A stretch of DNA of 5,095 nucleotides from Bacteroidales bacterium. GTDB lineage: Bacteria; Bacteroidota; Bacteroidia; Bacteroidales; GCA-2748055. Each line of letters starts with the position of its first letter. Positions within the stretch are counted from its first letter, which is position 1. The translations under genes and the position numbers were made by a program. This document shows positions 4,482-5,095 of this stretch, piece by piece. The notes under the pieces were generated by a model, which ran no database searches, was not told the origin of the DNA, and saw nothing but the letters and a program-made list of their open reading frames with translations. The DNA is taken from the NCBI GenBank assembly GCA_029934875.1, contig JAOZLK010000379.1, forward strand, positions 1 to 5,095. Direction: 5' to 3'.

Positions 4482-5095
4482 ATGCAACTCATTGACAATT
4501 ATAACTTTGCAGGCAAAAAAGTCATCATCAGAGTCGATTTTAACGTACCCCTCACCGCACAGTATGAGGTAAGCGATGATACCAGGATACGGGGAGCCCT
4601 TCCTACCATTAAAAAGGTTCTCGGCGACGGTGGTTCTGTCATCCTGATGTCCCACCTGGGACGCCCCAAGTCGGGTCCGGAGGAAAAATTTTCTCTCAAG
4701 CACATTATTCCCACCCTCTCGGCTCATCTTGAATTGGACATTCAGTTTGCGGATGATTGCACAGGAGAAGAGGCAGTGGCCAAGTCTGCTGCATTGAAAG
4801 CCGGTGAAGTCTTAGTACTGGAGAACCTGAGGTTCTATTCAGCCGAAAACAAGGTTAAAACCGACGATGAAATAGCTGCCACAAAGGTATTTGCGGAAAA
4901 ACTTTCCACCTATGCAGATGTTTATGTGAATGATGCCTTTGGAACTGCTCACCGTGCCCACGCTTCAACCGCAGTTATTGCAGAATTCTTTGCCGAAGAT
5001 TCCAGAATGTTTGGTTTCCTGATCAATAAGGAGATTAAAGCCATGGACAAAGTGCTTCACAGCTCGGAAAAACCAATGACTGCCATCATGGGAGG
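4482..5095 (+). CDS. pgk: Phosphoglycerate kinase (N-terminal half; 3' end beyond window)
   Basis: The first 204 codons of phosphoglycerate kinase, the cytosolic glycolytic enzyme that transfers a phosphate between 1,3-bisphosphoglycerate and ADP to give 3-phosphoglycerate and ATP. The whole N-terminal, phosphoglycerate-binding domain is visible: RVDFNVPL at 17-24 (Asp19, Asn21), [12 protein letters not shown] at 32-43 (Arg35), SHLGRP at 57-62 (His58, Arg61), LENLRFY at 113-119 (Arg117) and [15 protein letters not shown] at 149-163 (Arg158). These are the basic-patch residues that bind the triose substrate, all present. The sequence runs off the window inside the TAIMGG segment (200-204) that leads into the nucleotide domain; full-length enzymes are about 390-420 residues. 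The ATG at 4482-4484 is preceded by an AT-rich leader without a Shine-Dalgarno, as usual in Bacteroidetes, and gives the standard N-terminus. The gene is divergent from holB and likely transcribed from its own promoter. No unusual residue is seen. Confidence 0.98.
   Translation, partial: MQLIDNYNFAGKKVIIRVDFNVPLTAQYEVSDDTRIRGALPTIKKVLGDGGSVILMSHLGRPKSGPEEKFSLKHIIPTLSAHLELDIQFADDCTGEEAVAKSAALKAGEVLVLENLRFYSAENKVKTDDEIAATKVFAEKLSTYADVYVNDAFGTAHRAHASTAVIAEFFAEDSRMFGFLINKEIKAMDKVLHSSEKPMTAIMG

Noticed and set aside
4467..4727. Minus-strand ORFs opposite the start of pgk
   Set aside because: They are antisense to the conserved pgk N-terminal domain, including SHLGRP; the plus-strand reading is unambiguous.

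Overview
The window looks like ordinary chromosomal DNA of a Bacteroidota (Bacteroidetes) bacterium, probably in or near the Bacteroidales/Marinilabiliales; the finer placement is inference. Three things point there: a GldH gliding-motility/type IX secretion lipoprotein, a PSP1-domain RicT protein directly after holB, and TAnnTTTG promoter -7 elements (the Bacteroidetes sigma factor consensus) in all three intergenic gaps. Starts lack convincing Shine-Dalgarno sequences, which also fits the phylum.

Layout. Six genes lie on the minus strand and one on the plus strand. Read in the direction of transcription (right to left): holB (DNA polymerase III delta-prime, 4341-3196), a 41-base gap holding a promoter, then a tight cluster of ricT (3154-2003), gldH (2006-1536), trmB (1534-833) and a cysteine-less alkyltransferase-like DNA-damage protein (840-502). 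The junctions in this cluster are a 4-base overlap, a 1-base gap with a TTG start, and an 8-base overlap. A 50-base gap with another -7 element follows, then mrp/apbC (451 to the left edge, 3' end missing), an Fe-S carrier P-loop ATPase. On the plus strand, pgk (4482 to the right edge, 3' end missing) diverges from holB across a 140-base intergenic region with its own -7 element.

Function. These are housekeeping genes: replication clamp loading (holB), RNA processing/regulation by an Fe-S protein (ricT), envelope/T9SS function (gldH), tRNA m7G46 modification (trmB), alkylation damage recognition (atl), Fe-S cluster delivery (mrp) and glycolysis (pgk). Apart from two Fe-S-related proteins (RicT and Mrp), nothing ties them into one pathway; the grouping reflects shared transcription and translational coupling.

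I found no mobile element, CRISPR array, RNA gene, phage gene or unknown system. The points most worth a second look are the full Bacteroidetes-type promoter placed so that ricT mRNA would start at or next to its ATG, the Ala-for-Cys alkyltransferase homologue, and the TTG start of trmB one base after the gldH stop.
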